A stretch of 64,000 nucleotides of DNA from Scolanthus callimorphus (taxonomy: Eukaryota > Cnidaria > Anthozoa > Actiniaria > Edwardsiidae): contig CM066924.1 of NCBI GenBank assembly GCA_033964015.1, positions 558,001 to 622,000 on the forward strand, in the 5' to 3' direction. Positions 1 through 12,425 of this stretch are shown in pieces. The notes under the pieces were generated by a model that saw only the letters and a program-made list of their open reading frames with translations, had not been told where the DNA came from and searched no databases. How positions within the stretch are numbered: position 1 is the first letter of the stretch; each line of letters opens with the position of its first letter. The translations under genes were made by a program, and so were the position numbers.

Positions 1-350
1 AATGATACAAGTTCTAATTAGTGGTAATTGAGTGCCGTTACAATCGTGTGATTGACAGGTTCCTGACAGTACCACCCCGTGTCGCAGCACTTTTCACAGT
101 CATACGAAATCTGCTCTAGTAGAGCTTAATCACGTTAATATGGCTTGATTATATCTCATAGATATCAGGACGGTTGGTGCAGCATTTTACCCAGCACAAT
201 TCAGATACATGTACAAGCTGCAAGTCTGGGGAGTCGGTCTCAAACGTTTTGCCCATACATTTCTTTGTAAAACAAATAAACCAAGTTTTAGTGAAAATTC
301 ACAAACGTTGCAGCTAAACTGACGTACTGTTGCATAAACCTGGTGGTTCT

Positions 351-571
351 CATTCTCGAACCCAGAGCTCCCCGGCTCGTAACCTCGCAGGGGAGGCTCT
401 GGTGACAGCCACTGACGCATGCGCGAGATTTAATACAGAGCTGCTGAGAGAAAGACCTTTCAGCGCATGCTCCAACGCTCAAAATCAACCAATCAGCGAT
501 GGCCCTCATATGGATGTCCCCAGAGCCTCCCCTGTGAGCAGACAAGCTGGGGAGCTCTGGGTACGAGAATG
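351..571. repeat. Foldback element, family A, copy 1
   Basis: The ends are inverted copies of each other: CCCAGAGCTCCCCGGCTCGT on the left and a matching AGCTGGGGAGCTCTGGGTAC on the right. Between them lie ATGCGCGAGA and CCAATCAGCGA segments. Related copies occur at 7635-7849, 9756-9888 (partial), 14075-14281, 29697-29908 and 29940-30090 (cut short), with a remnant near 5745-5850. It has no coding capacity and is probably a non-autonomous DNA transposon (MITE). Confidence 0.75.
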
Positions 572-706
572 GGGCTGATATGTCATCTACAAAGATGATG
601 CGCACAAACCAAATCAAACATGTACAGTAGCAACTCAAGGCCGGATTGTATAATATTGTATCATAAGAGTAGTTCACTTTGCTTTTGAATGTCACATTTT
701 ACTTAC

Positions 707-3700
707 TCTTTGAACTTCATTTCCTCCATAATAGCAGGGTCTGAAGTATGACCAAATGCAAACTTGTCTCGCATTTCATTAGCTGTTGTTTTGAAGGCAA
801 CTTCCAAGTCATTATCATCTGCCAAAAATGCTGCAAAACAAATTAAGCAGCATCAGCAATAGTCCTGTTATTCTATGGACTCTCAAACACATGAAGGGAG
901 ACATCAAAATTGTGCTCAGTGGGAACCAGAAGCCACAGTAGACAGGTATCACCTCTTAGCTTTTCAGCCCTCCGGGACTGTCTCAAATAGACCTCCTCGG
1001 CTCGGGAGTAATGTTTTCCCATTTTAGATCACGTGGCATTCCTATGAGTATTCTTTCTTTCTTCTTCTGCCATGCACCGAATGATATATGAATATGGAAG
1101 CAACCCAAACAAAGAAATGAATGCCACACGATCTGAAATGGGAAAACATCACGTCCAAGCCAAGGAGGTCACTCATCTCATGTTCACCTTTTTATGAACC
1201 AAGTGAGGAGTTGTTTATTCACCACATGATCATCAGATTTGGGTGTGACTTTGTTGAAAAGCAGCAAAATAATGTATCTTGCCAAACTCATAAAGTTTAC
1301 ACCCACAAAATATGGATCCTGTGGTACATTAACAACTTATCATGTGGTACATACTGTAAAAAGGTGATCACGCGATCAATTTAAAACAGCTGCCAACAGG
1401 CTGAAAAAAAGAAAGGCATAATGGCCTATCGGGAAGATTAGTACAGGGGACAGTGGACTGTAAAAATTATCATTTATACTTATATATTTATTGGGCACAA
1501 GCCTATACATTGGGGAGGGGGGCTACGGGGGTTTACACTCCCCATATTATTTTGCTTCGATTTTTTCTGGAGGCTATGCACCAATGTACATGTGATTTTT
1601 AAAAAAGGTACAAAATCCAGATTTTCCAGTGTCTAAGTTTGCCACAGCAGCAAATCGTTTCTTAAAAATAAGACTGCTTGCTAGCTAGTGTCCTACGCAT
1701 CCCATGTTTGGTGTTGGTCACGCAACACTTCCCTCCCCAGGCAAACAAAAACTCCAGAGTTTGAAGTCGTGTCTGCCATCTTGGACTCACAGAGGAAATA
1801 GTGACTGGCTAAGTAAGGGCTATTGAAAAATAAGATTTTAAATCAACTTACCCATAATAAGGAAATCTTCCATTTTTTCCAACTTCTTCTGAAAGTGCCC
1901 TAAATCTTTGAATTCTGCAAAACAATAATTATGAATAATTAGAGCTATAATATAGAATTACAATCTAATTACAACAGATAATAATATGTACATGTACATG
2001 TATAGTAGTGATCAGTAAAAAAATAAAAACTTGATATCTGATAAATATCCAAATAGCAATTAAAACTGCAATTAAAACTAACAGTGGTGGGGCTGAGTCT
2101 TGCAACTATTGACAAGGACCTTGCACGTCCTTTGTTTACATTGGCAACTGGCAAGCTCTCGATATCCATTTTGTGAATACCAGTGGGAAGTCAAAAACTC
2201 TGCTTGAACTATAACATGCCACTGACCATGTCAAAATTAGTTGGCAATTATACCCTATATACATTATCCCTAATTATATACCCTATATAATTATACTACT
2301 GTATCTCTATAGACATAACAAGGGGAGGTGCTATTTAGGTCTTGGGAGTGAAAGGGTTGACGGCAGAGCGTACACTACCAAATGCACAATATTGGTATTA
2401 ATAACACACATCAAACTCTGCTGTACCTCTTGAGCTTGGACCAGCTTGCTTCTTCATGTACGATATAATACCAGCTACAACAAAATCAAACAGTAGAACT
2501 TTTCAGTACAAAAACCTGTACAGCTGAAGATTTTATAAGTGACCACCAGTTTGACAAAACGAAACGTTCCTATCAGAATGACAAATTCATGTGAATGGCA
2601 GGTGATACTTCATCAAAAGTATTGTTCAAAAAACAGTACCTCCACAAGTCACTCTGCCCAGGCCTAAATCATTTGGGCCCTTACAAGGCAAAACAAAATA
2701 TTCTAAAATCCCTAAACAAATCAGGTTTTTTTTCAAATTAAAATCTGTTTTTGGGAAAGTAAACATCGCTTTCCCGACTTTCTGACTGATTTGGCTTAAG
2801 CTAGGCTGGGGCATAGTTTATAGAGGGGAATGGTTAGGAAGCCCGGCAAACTTCAAAGGAACAACACAATAGCGTGGGTTGGATGTTCAGAGGGGCTATC
2901 ACGTGACATTGAGAGTGCACAATCTTTTGTTTTAAGCTCATATGATGTGCGTAGGTGAAAGTACACTTGCATCTTATTGGCTGGATTTTGGTACTCATGT
3001 ACCGTGACAGTGCACAGAAAAAAGGATTCCACAGAAAAACTGAACAAAGAGATAGTACAATAACAGGGTGTCAGGTTTCCTAACCATTCCACTCGATTAA
3101 CTTTGGCCGGGGTGACATGCACTTGAAACTAAGGCAAAGAAGGCAATGACACATACCTGAATCACGTGGGCCATCATAGTCCTTAGAAAACTCTCCGTTG
3201 CGGAAGATCTTGAGGGTAGGGTAGCCACTAACACCATATTTGCTACATGTGTCTTTACCAGCTCCTTCTTCAGTACAGTCAACCTGGAAACAGAATAGGC
3301 ATTGAAGTACAATCTACACTGTAAATTTACAATAGCAAGCTTGCAAACGCTTTATTCATTGTATCTGTGTGCAGTGCTATCCAGCCCTTGCCTCCACTTT
3401 GGTGATACATTATTTCTAAGACATGCTAACCCCCCCTCCCCCCACCACCACCCCTTCTTCCTCCATTTCAACACATTCTCTCCACAGCTATGAAATTACA
3501 AGTAATATACAACTGTAAATGAAAAAAATGACAGTAGTATAACTTCCAAACAGACATTTACATATCAATGCTGGCATCACAGCAAAGTTCAAATGTTCCA
3601 TATTACTCATATTATCAAAACATTTAAGCTTAAATGCTACAATTCTTGATTTATAATTAATGTAGCATGTTTATTCAAAGACTGGATCCAGCTGTAGCAA

Positions 3701-4403
3701 TATAAATAATATGAACATTAAGCTATTTACTTTGACACTTATTAGTGTTGAGAAGTTTAAAATCTTATGTGAATGGATTAATGTGAATGGGTTTCGCACC
3801 GAAAATTTCTGTAAGTTCACGTAGAAGTTAGATTATTAATGAGGAAAAAGTTGAGAAATCTTAGTTTAGCATGTTATAATTGTTTGAAAATTCTAAGCAG
3901 ATATGAAAAGATATCCAAAGTAAAATAATTATGTCATAAAGATGAAGGATTTTACATAGATCCAACCAAAGGGTGATACATGGAAGTTTAAAATTACTGA
4001 CATACGAACAATAAATTTACTATTACAATAGAACGAACACTCAATCTCATAAAACTTAATGGTACATAGACAAGGTCGATCTACCTTAACAAGAGTAACT
4101 GGAGGGTCTGATTTCTTTAGCGCAGTAGCAGCAGTTTCATATTCTGGAGCTAATCTCTTGCAATGTCCACACCTAGAATAGAATACACGTATTATTAGCT
4201 CACGATCTTGCAAAATACGTCCGTGAAAGCTATCGTGCAAAGCATGGAACGTCACGCTAAACCCACCATGGTGCGAAGAATTCCACCAAAGCTACATCTT
4301 TATCAGCTATGCTGTCTTTTAAATTACTCTTTGACAGGTCAAGGACATCAGAACCAAGAGCTGAGCTCATAAAACAGAGAATTAAGCCCGTAAAAACGAG
4401 CAT
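707..4403 (-). CDS. PDIA3: Protein disulfide isomerase A3 (ERp57-like), 5' six exons, runs off left edge
   Basis: This is an ER oxidoreductase that forms and rearranges disulfides in secretory glycoproteins. The coding exons I can splice on the minus strand are 4267-4403, 4085-4172, 3157-3283, 2427-2474, 1852-1914 and 707-830; each has GT/AG ends and the phases agree throughout. The start ATG opens a signal peptide ([18 protein letters not shown]) followed by the first thioredoxin (a) domain. That domain has the active site [15 protein letters not shown], split by a phase-2 intron between W and C, and the cis-proline loop [12 protein letters not shown]. Exon 4 encodes [14 protein letters not shown], the typical end of the a domain in PDIA3, and exons 5-6 enter the b domain ([12 protein letters not shown]). 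Only about 195 of the roughly 500 residues expected for the family lie in the window; the b', a' and ER-retention parts lie to the left. Introns hold inverted-repeat elements at 351-571 (downstream of exon 6) and 2812-3105. Confidence 0.93.
2812..3105. mobile_element. 294-bp inverted-repeat element, family F, copy 1
   Basis: This element is nearly identical along its whole length to 30595-30888, in the same orientation. Near its ends it carries the inverted motif GGAATGGTTAGGAA / TTCCTAACCATTCC. It sits in the third intron of the PDIA3 gene. No open reading frame looks functional. The high identity of two copies 28 kb apart suggests recent mobilisation. Confidence 0.7.
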
Positions 4404-6560
4404 TTTGCAGGAAAAGTTAGTAAATGGGGAAGTTTAGTGTTGGTTTGTGAAAGGCTTGTGACAAATTTCAGACCCACGTGGAAACGAGGATTTCAATACG
4501 AATCGGTGGCGCTTCCTGATTGGTTGAGATCCGTCACGTGGCTATATTGTGTCAGATTTTGATTGGTTACAAAATGTTGCCTGGGAGAAATTTCAGTGAA
4601 AGGCAAAAAATCAAATGGCTGTCATTTTACTGCGATTTTCACTAATTCTGCGAACACCGACCAACAAACCACGATTTGGCTTCCGTCAATCAAACGAGTA
4701 AACAACACCTGGGTACGTGATTTGATAGATCTTGTGATCTCAAGGCTAGCTAGTGAAAACCAAACTCAGAAAACATGCTGACTGGGAATAAGTAGATTTT
4801 TTTTAGTGTGGTAGTTACCTAATTCAACAGGCAAAAAACAAAGGAAACAAAAAGAACGACAACAGCAAAAAAAAAAAAAAAAAGAGATGCAAAAGAAAAC
4901 AACAACAACTGAACAACATAGTTTAAGGGGGAGGGCTTCAATTTTGCCTTGGGGGAGGCTTGCTTTTATTTAAATCAACATAGTTCCGCGTTGAAATGTG
5001 TTTCTACGTACCATATTTGGATGTGGGACACTTGTTATTCAACGCGTTCAATAAATGTTTTTCAAAATCAGTAACAACAAGACTTTATTTCCCTCACGCC
5101 GTACAACAATAATATGGAAGAACAAAAATCTAACATCTTTCGAAAAATTTATCCTTTTGTGTTCTTGAAAGTATAGATATTGATGATGATGACTTTATAT
5201 AGCTTCAATAGTATTCCTAATAGTTGGGCCTTGAAAGCGAATATTTTGTATATATAATAGGACTCCATGATTCGGCCGAGTCCAATTTGGAGTTCCGAGG
5301 AATTATCCATTTTTTTCTTAATTGGACAAGCATGTAGTCCTGTTATTTATTAATTATATAACATCCATGTTCAAACCCAAACTGCCCAATTTTAGGTGCG
5401 AACTGTCCAATTAGAGCGCGCGCAATCCAATTTAAAAATAATGGACGATTCAAGAAAAATCGGTTTGCCGGCACAATGGGATTTCGAGCTGGCTGGAGCT
5501 GGCTATATAATTAGCCCGATAATAGGCTAGGCTTGCACTGACTTGGACACGTGACCCCAACTTTAATCTTTAATCTTTAATTTAAATAATTGCACTTAGC
5601 ACTTGCACACTTGCACTTGCACACTACCACTTAACGAGATGTTTTGTCGAAATAAATTCCATTAATACAAAGATTTGATTCAGAATGATGGGATTTTGGT
5701 CACGTGACCCAGTTAGTGCAAATGGCCTATTGGTTCTGGCATAAGAGAGATCAGTAAGAGACTTCCAATCAGGAAAGGCCCTCAAATGGATGTGCTTATT
5801 TCCTCCCCCGCGAGCAGACGAACTGGGAGCTATGTGTGTGCGATACTGGGCCGTGATGAAGAAACCTTTCAAGTGTCGCGCGTCGATTTTTGGCCGAACA
5901 ATTGTGCAGCGAACTGGGTTCCATGGCGACGAAGAAACCTTTCAAGTGTCGCGCACACCGCCGTCCTCGGCCGTCTAAACCGAAATAGGATCGAGTTCCT
6001 CCCACATTTTAGTATGCCACACAAATGAATATGCTTGATACATGTAATATGCCGCACAGCGCTGTTTTATTACATTTTGTAGTTTTTAAAAATATATAAT
6101 CATAGTATGAATTTAAAGGTACATTATTTTTGATTTCATTACTGAAGAAATAAGTAATAGAGAAAAGAAAGTTTTATCAAAACGCAAAATTTTTTGCATA
6201 ATATTGGGATATGCTGCGAATGAGGGCGAAATGTGCGAGCGCCGATTCCAAGAAACTAAAGCACTTTCGGTAATAACTCAAGTGACTCCATAAGATACGC
6301 GCGTAGGATTGCGCGCGAGAATTTTGCTGTGATTGTGAAAAAAGGTTTTTTGTCTAAAAGTCTCTTGAGCAATTCCAACCAAGCACGAAAAAGTTCTTAA
6401 AGGACTTTGAGAAAGTCTATAAAACAACTAGTCGCTCGGTGATTATCAGCGAATATTTGTTAAATAATCGGCAGCAATATAAGTCATAAAATCCAGAAAA
6501 TATACACTGTTTAATGTGCGAATGAAGACTTCCCGGATAGAAAAATGATAGCGATATTAT
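4404..6560. other. Intergenic stretch between the PDIA3 and short thioredoxin genes
   Basis: I see no gene here. It should contain the PDIA3 promoter just left of 4500, but I cannot point to a clear TATA or initiator. There is an A-run near 4869-4884 and an AT-rich segment at 5150-5400. A degraded half of foldback family A lies near 5745-5850, followed by two copies of GAAACCTTTCAAGTGTCGCG (about 5859-5880 and 5933-5955). Confidence 0.5.
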
Positions 6561-9500
6561 TTATCCACAATTGTTTGGCCCCATCTGTTCAAACGTCCAT
6601 CCACAGTTTTGACAGCCATTGCTACAAGGGTGGTTAACGCGGTTGCTCTGATCCCAGACGGCGAGGTCATTTAGTTGTTTCCCATGACGGTTCCCTGCAT
6701 TTGCGAAGAACGAGTTCACAAAGCCTTCGATTTGATCTGCAATAAAGAAACTTACTTTAATAGATGAATCATGCATCGAGTAGTGCTGTCAAGACCGATT
6801 TACAGTGTACCATGTTCTGTCGTATGCGGCCAAATTTTAGTCAAATCACACTATAGGTCAATTTTTAGCCAAAAACGTTTTCTGGTCTGGTCATTTGCCA
6901 TTTCCTGGCTTTCAAATCCGAGAAACTGCTTTTGCGAGTCGTGCAAGTAATATAAATCATTTGCCTGTCCACACCATGCAAATTCAGCATTTACTTGACC
7001 TTGAGGAAAAAAATAGGACCATACTTCCAGACAAAGAGCTGAAGCGTCGTATGGCGACCGTACGGTTCTTACGCCCACGCCAGAGATTTCGGCCCTGACA
7101 GTCGCTATGCTGGTGTTGAATTGCTCAGTAGCTAGATACCTATGGGTACGCCCGGCCACCAGACCATATAAGGACGCCCCTTGTACCGTTAGTGAACAAT
7201 CAACGAATTATTATGCATCGCCAACGTATTTATAGGTCTGAAGAGTGTGCTAGAGATCCATGTGGGACACGGTTTTTTCGTTTTAACTAGTAGTAGCTTA
7301 TCTCACGATAATACAGAAATGTTTTTCACAGTTACCGTTTAGTATGTTTTTACTCATAATCCATAGTAGGCATTAAAAAGACACGGGAATGAGTTTCTTT
7401 TTAAGTTATCCGTCTGCGCATGCGCGCACACGTCATCTTGTCTGATTTTATTTTCTGTGAACAGACGCGGGCCAGTAATCCCCTGAAAGATCATCTTGGG
7501 ATGCGCAGAGTGTTATACCTATTGAATCTCATTAAAATCTCTGGTAATTTGAAGCTCGGGAAGTGTCACAATGGAACGGAATTCACCTGTCTACTCCAAA
7601 GCACTCGCTACTTCTCAGAATAAACTTCATAGCCCATTTTCGCACCCTGAGCTCCCCGGCTCGTAACCTCGCGGGGGAGGCTCTGGTGAGAGCCACTGAC
7701 GCATCCGCGAGATGAGAGCCGCTGAGAGGAATGACCTTTCAGCGCATGCTCCAACGCTCACAATCAACAAATCAGCGACGGCCCTCAAATGGATGTCCCC
7801 AGAGCCTCCCTGCGAGCAGACGAACTGGGGAGCTCTGGGTACGATAATGTTAATAGCCTGGCTGGAATCATTCGTAAAAATGTTGGTAGCCCGGTAGACA
7901 TTTTTGTCGTTAAAAGTTTGTCTGTAGTCGGTAACTTTTAAGCCCATTTGTCGTTAGTCAGTTAACTCCATCCAGACCCTGTGTTAATTGTCTGTTTGTT
8001 TGTTTTTCTGTCTGCCGACACTCTGTCGTCATTTTTCTACTCTAAATCTAGTTGATGCATGCAAGAGTGTGAATTAGTTTAATAATAATAATAAGTAATA
8101 GGCTACTTTACTTTTATCCTCGGCTCCGTTGTAGTCTCCTGCGTATTGACCATATTTGAACACCTTCAGGGTCGGCCACCTGCGAATGCCGAGACGATTG
8201 AAGCAAGTGTATCGTCCGTTGCCATAGCAATCCATCTGCAAGAGAAGAGTCAATAGACCACTTTCGATATATTAAAATTCAAACTTGAATACGAGGGTCA
8301 GGGAAATAAAACAAAAGAAATACTAATATTTTCGTTCAACCCTGAAGCTTACAATTTTTTTCGCGTTGTTTCACGTTTCAAACGTGCACGTTTTGTCGAG
8401 AAGTTGTCGAGTTTCTCGCTCGCTGTTTGGCTGTTGCTTTGACCGTTATTTTTCAGCCAATCAGCGAGCGAGAAACGTGAGACCTTCTCGACAAAACGTC
8501 ACGTTTAAAACTTAAAATTACGCGAAACATTTGCAAGGTTCAGGGCTGAACGAAAATGGTAGTAAATTTTCTTTTAATGATTTATTCCCCTGAGGCTCAC
8601 TCGACTCAAGTAAGAATTTTAATATATCGAAATTGGTCTATCAGTGCACTTAGCTTCTCAAGATTAGATTAAGGATTATCCTTAGATGCGCTTGTTTTAA
8701 GGATTATCCTTACTACACTGTAATGGTTATTTGACATGCGCAAGTGTCCCACATGGATGTAGGTTGCAGTAGTACACTTGTGTAGAGCGCTCTGGAAAGG
8801 GTGATGTGCGTGGGGTGTGCGGCTTGATTTTTTTTTTGGTTCGCACTATTTTTTGAGTGATCAGTTATACACAATGCTTTGTTCTATTCAAAGTCTATGA
8901 TAGAACGAAGATAACTGTAACACAAGGATATTTAAGCGCATTTACTAATTAACTTACTTACTTAGGCCCTTCGCCCCTGCGGAGCATAGGCTCCTTAGTA
9001 TAGTTTTCTCGTTGATGATCCTTTAACATAGAGTGTTTTATGGTATAGAGTTGTTGGCCCTACACCAGCCTCTAACCAGAGGGGGAAGGGGGTACTAACG
9101 GTTTACGCCTTGTTGTGGTGGAGCCGTTTGCGTGTCTCGGTGACCCCTAGAGCCACAGGGAATTTCTGCAGAAACCCATCCATGGGAAAAGCTGAATTTC
9201 CGATGGTAGAAGAATGGAGTGTTCGGATTTCCCATGGCTATCCATGAGAATTCCGAACACTCCCCATGCATGCTCCTTGGGAAATTCAGCTTTTCCCATG
9301 GATGGGTTTCAGCAGAAATTCCCTGTGAGCTATGCCAGCGGGAGCAGTTGCTCCTGGTAGGGTCTCCCATGCTGGACAGGTTGAAGGGTATAGGCCAGAC
9401 GAAATGTGATTTACCAATTAAGGATAATCGTTAATCTAATCTCGTTGAACCTGTTCAGGGCGTGCTTTTACAGAAGAATGACTGACACCCTCGTTTTAGT

Positions 9501-11180
9501 AACATGCTTGTCACCTTAGCCATGACGAATTTATGCTGATTGGCAAGTTCTCGCGCCGCGTCGTTGTAAATGGGCTTGAGTCTCTCACAGTCGCTGCACC
9601 TGGGGTCAATAATATTACATGCTTAACAGCAGTTACAGGCCTGGAATATGAGCTCTGTGACAGGGAGAATACATGGAACCGAGTATGCTTGGTTTCCAGC
9701 TACCATCTACGGCTGGAAACCGAGCCTGGAAACGAGAGGCCTGGAGCGAATTCATCAGTATGAGAGAAATAACTTTCTGCGCATGTTCCAACTTTCAAAA
9801 TCAGCCAATCAGCAAAGCCCCTCAAATGGCTGTCGGCAGAGCGTACCCCGCCAGGTGACGGACCGGGGAGCTCTGGGCACGAGTATGACAACATTTGAAT
9901 GTGGCTTCATTTTCATGCTCTCAGGAGCATGTGAACTCTGGGTATGGAGTACGACAAAATTTGAATGTAGCTTCAGTTTCATGCTCTCAGGAGCATGTGA
10001 GCATGTCATGCTCTCAGGAGCATGTGAGCTCTGGGTATGGAGTACGACAACATTTGAATGTAGCTTCAGTTTCATGCTCTCAGGAGCATGTGTTGTGGGA
10101 GGCGGTCATTTCTTTGCGCAAACACAGAAATCGTTCACGCGCAAGATAGTAACACGTTTTATACCACGGCACAGAAAATACAGCCAATCAGAATGCAGGA
10201 ATGGCGTTGTATATTCGGCGGTATTCAACTCAACCTTCCCATCATGCACTGAATTTGCGTAGAGTTCTCTCAAATTTTCTGTAGCGTGGTATAAAATTTT
10301 TACAATGAATAGACGATTCCAGCTATAAGAGCGCGCGCTCTTCTTTTAGTCAGAAATGCCCAAGCCGTGTCCCACAACTACCAGAATGCAGCGCGCGCTT
10401 TAACAGTTTGTTCGACAAATGTCCCACATCTACCGACAAACAGCGCGCGCGTGCGTTATAGCTGGAATCGTCCATTCTCGACACTGCAGAATATCCCTGC
10501 ACTTGTTACTTGTATTTTCTTAGCATGTAAACTCGTCTGAAGGCTCGTGTGTACACCAGAAAATACAAGTGACGCGTGGGATATTCTGCAGTATGCCACT
10601 CGTAAGCATTATATAACTAGTATATATCAATAGGGGAGATGCTGTTGCTGTGTATATTGTACCTTTATGATTAAAATACTTACTGGTGGCAATATAAGTG
10701 CGTAGACCAGCACATAGTAGAATACTGTAGTACAAAATGGTTTCCAATGCAAAACCTTCGCATTAAAATGATTTATAGACAAGACGCACAAGATAGACTA
10801 AAGCCAATCCAGTTAATAACCCCTTCGCTCGAAAAATGTAAAGTGTATACATTTGCGCGCAAGCCCGCGCAAAAGAAGAAACTCCCTGTTTCAAGGTTTA
10901 CTTCATTGCGAAACACAAAGGCAATTAAACACTATAGGGCTATCTTCTAAATACGAATTAAAAGAATACTGGCGTAAGCGCAAATATTTATGAGAAAATA
11001 TTAAATTGTTATAAAATTAAATTAGATGTCCTACCATGGGGCGTAAAAGTCAACCAACATGACTTCCTTGTCTCGAAGCGAAGACTCGAAGTTCTCGTCT
11101 GTGAGTTCGAACACGGGATCAGCCGGAGCCGCAATGGACGATGCTATAAAGCAAATCGCCACTACAACAAGTACAATCAT
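6561..11180 (-). CDS. Secreted single-domain thioredoxin/PDI-like protein, CSDC active site, 176 aa
   Basis: Four minus-strand exons join in frame to a stop: 11035-11180, 9515-9599, 8112-8235 and 6561-6736 (531 coding bases). The protein starts with a clear signal peptide (MIVLVVVAICFIASSIAA) and has one thioredoxin domain. Its active site reads APWCSDCERLKP instead of CGHC, and the cis-proline loop RRWPTLKVFKYGQYAGDY is kept. After the domain it ends in a short tail with five cysteines (HPCSNGCQNCGW...NNCG). There is no KDEL-like signal, so export rather than ER residence is likely (inference). Intron positions and phases (2, 0, 1) match those of the PDIA3 gene on its right and the Pro/Gln-rich paralogue on its left, so it is a tandem duplicate of the a domain alone. 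Substrates are unknown. An acidic or serine residue inside CxxC should change the redox potential. Confidence 0.85.
7015..7272. repeat. Dispersed repeat, family B, copy 1
   Basis: The sequence contains ACCATACTTCCAGAC, GAAGCGTCGTATGGCGAC, CGCCCACGCCAGAGATTTCG and CGCCCGGCCACCAGACCAT in the same order as at 21297-21580. It appears reversed at 30092-30295. It lies in the last intron of the short thioredoxin gene. No TIR or coding frame is evident, so the class is unknown. Confidence 0.65.
7635..7849. repeat. Foldback element, family A, copy 2
   Basis: It has the same inverted ends and internal order as the copy at 351-571. It is intronic in the short thioredoxin gene. Confidence 0.7.
8253..8641. 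mobile_element. Long-TIR foldback element beside a splice acceptor
   Basis: The outer arms ATAGACCACTTTCGATATAT and its reverse complement bound about 390 bp. Inside is a second inverted pair built on CGAGAAGTTGTCGAGTTTCT and the CGAGCGAGAAACGTGAGACC region. The left edge lies only about 17 bp upstream of the acceptor of the 8112-8235 exon. Confidence 0.8.
9153..9328. mobile_element. Inverted-repeat element with about 48-bp arms, family G
   Basis: The arms start CACAGGGAATTTCTGCAG and end CAGAAATTCCCTGTG and are close reverse complements. Related single arms begin at 63841 and lie near 21155-21215. Confidence 0.8.
9756..10092. repeat. Partial family A foldback followed by about 66-bp tandem repeats
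   Basis: 9756-9888 matches the right half of family A. From 9882 on, a unit containing ACATTTGAATGTAGCTTCAG and CATGCTCTCAGGAGCATGTG recurs three times, with an extra 27-bp expansion in the last. Each unit contains the palindrome CATGCTCTCAGGAGCATG. Confidence 0.65.
10157..10297. mobile_element. MITE family D, copy 1
   Basis: The ends TTTTATACCACGGCACAGAA and TTCTGTAGCGTGGTATAAAA are inverted copies. The core contains AATCAGAATGCAGGAATGGC. Related copies are at 17059-17198 and 34651-34750. Confidence 0.75.
10312..10472. mobile_element. MITE with GACGATTCCAGCTATAA ends
   Basis: The arms GACGATTCCAGCTATAA and TTATAGCTGGAATCGTC are exact reverse complements. GC-rich GCGCGCGC runs lie just inside each arm. 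There is no coding frame. Confidence 0.8.
10477..10602. mobile_element. MITE family C, copy 1
   Basis: The arms are ACTGCAGAATATCCCTGCAC and its near reverse complement GTGGGATATTCTGCAGTATG. Further copies are at 16944-17041 and 34502-34632. Confidence 0.75.
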
Positions 11181-11605
11181 TTTAAAAAAGAATTTCCTCT
11201 ATTTTGAACCCTGTTTTCGGCTGGTTTCCTACAAAATCCGAAGATATGTGATCCCCGGAACTTGTGTTGCATATTTTATTATGTTTCTATCGCGGGATTG
11301 GTCGAGAAGTTGGTGTTTTCGTGTTTGAATGATTTGATCAGCGAATTATACCAAACGCATTCAACCTTCAAAACTTAATAAGAATCAGGATTTTTTTCAA
11401 GAGTTGACTTTTCACACTGTATTCCAGATTTAAGAGAGAATATTATATATTTAACGAAGAAAAAGAAAGGATTGGAATGGAATTTGCAGTAAATAGTTTT
11501 TTGGCTTCAAATACTAGACGTTTGGATTCATCGTTCGCGAATTGATTGACAGGTTGTTCTGTGACGCGTAACATAACAAGGAACACTACAGGTGGATGCC
11601 TGTTT

Positions 11606-11690
11606 ACCTATACTGGTCCATCACGGGCAGTAAAGGGCTACCTATACTGGTCCATCACGGGCAGTAAAGGGCTACCTATACCGGCCCAAC
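11606..11690. repeat. 34-bp tandem repeat, about 2.5 copies
   Basis: The unit CTATACTGGTCCATCACGGG + CAGTAAAGGGCTAC occurs twice in full and a third time degraded. It lies upstream of the short thioredoxin gene. Confidence 0.7.
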
Positions 11691-12290
11691 ATGGGGATGG
11701 TAACAACCTCCATTATTGGCCCAAGGAAGGCAATACAAATAACATTTGCGTGCTTCTCATGATTTGCCTCGCTTTCGCCTCGGACTGAATTAATTGCGCG
11801 GACTTTGAAATCCCGTCATGAATCCTACTTGAAATTTAACGTGGAACTTACTCGTCAGTGAAATTTATCTTTAGTATCTTGGGGTTTGAGGTGTCTGCTT
11901 TGGGACGAGAAAGGACAGATCGAACTCCGTTTAACGTTGACGAAGGCAAATATAAAGACATCAAATGCCGGTATATTTATCAAAAGAGCTTGATTTAATA
12001 GTCCAGGTATATACAATACAAACTCTGCTACAAATCTTGTAAATATAAAAATCTTAACAGACAAGTCAAGCGGGATAACATATTATTAACCCACGTGGTT
12101 TATCTCTATACAATAGATCTATCTATCAAAGTGATATATGTTTTCAGAATCTATGACCCGCAAAGTACTTCTCACTATTACAAGTTTTTTTTTACACTAG
12201 TGAAGTTAGGGGACGCTTACGTTCGTGTGAAAATACAAGAATAGAGACAGAGAAGGGGAGGCGTACAAGCGTGAAGGAAGCAGAGGAATC

Positions 12291-12425
12291 GCCCATTGAC
12301 AGGTAATCCAAAGAGGTGCTGGATTCCGGATCCTGGTGTGTGGATTCGGACTCGAGATGCCTGGATTCCGGATTCCAAGTTCTTTTTTCGTTGTATTCCG
12401 GATTCCGGATTACCTGTCATGGGGC
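12291..12425. repeat. Foldback element with ATTCCGGATTCC core
   Basis: GCCCATTGACAGGTAATCC on the left and GGATTACCTGTCATGGGGC on the right are inverted copies. The interior repeats GGATTCCGGAT several times. Confidence 0.7.

Noticed and set aside
6895..7159. Frames over the family B repeat
   Set aside because: The same frames do not persist in the other two repeat copies.
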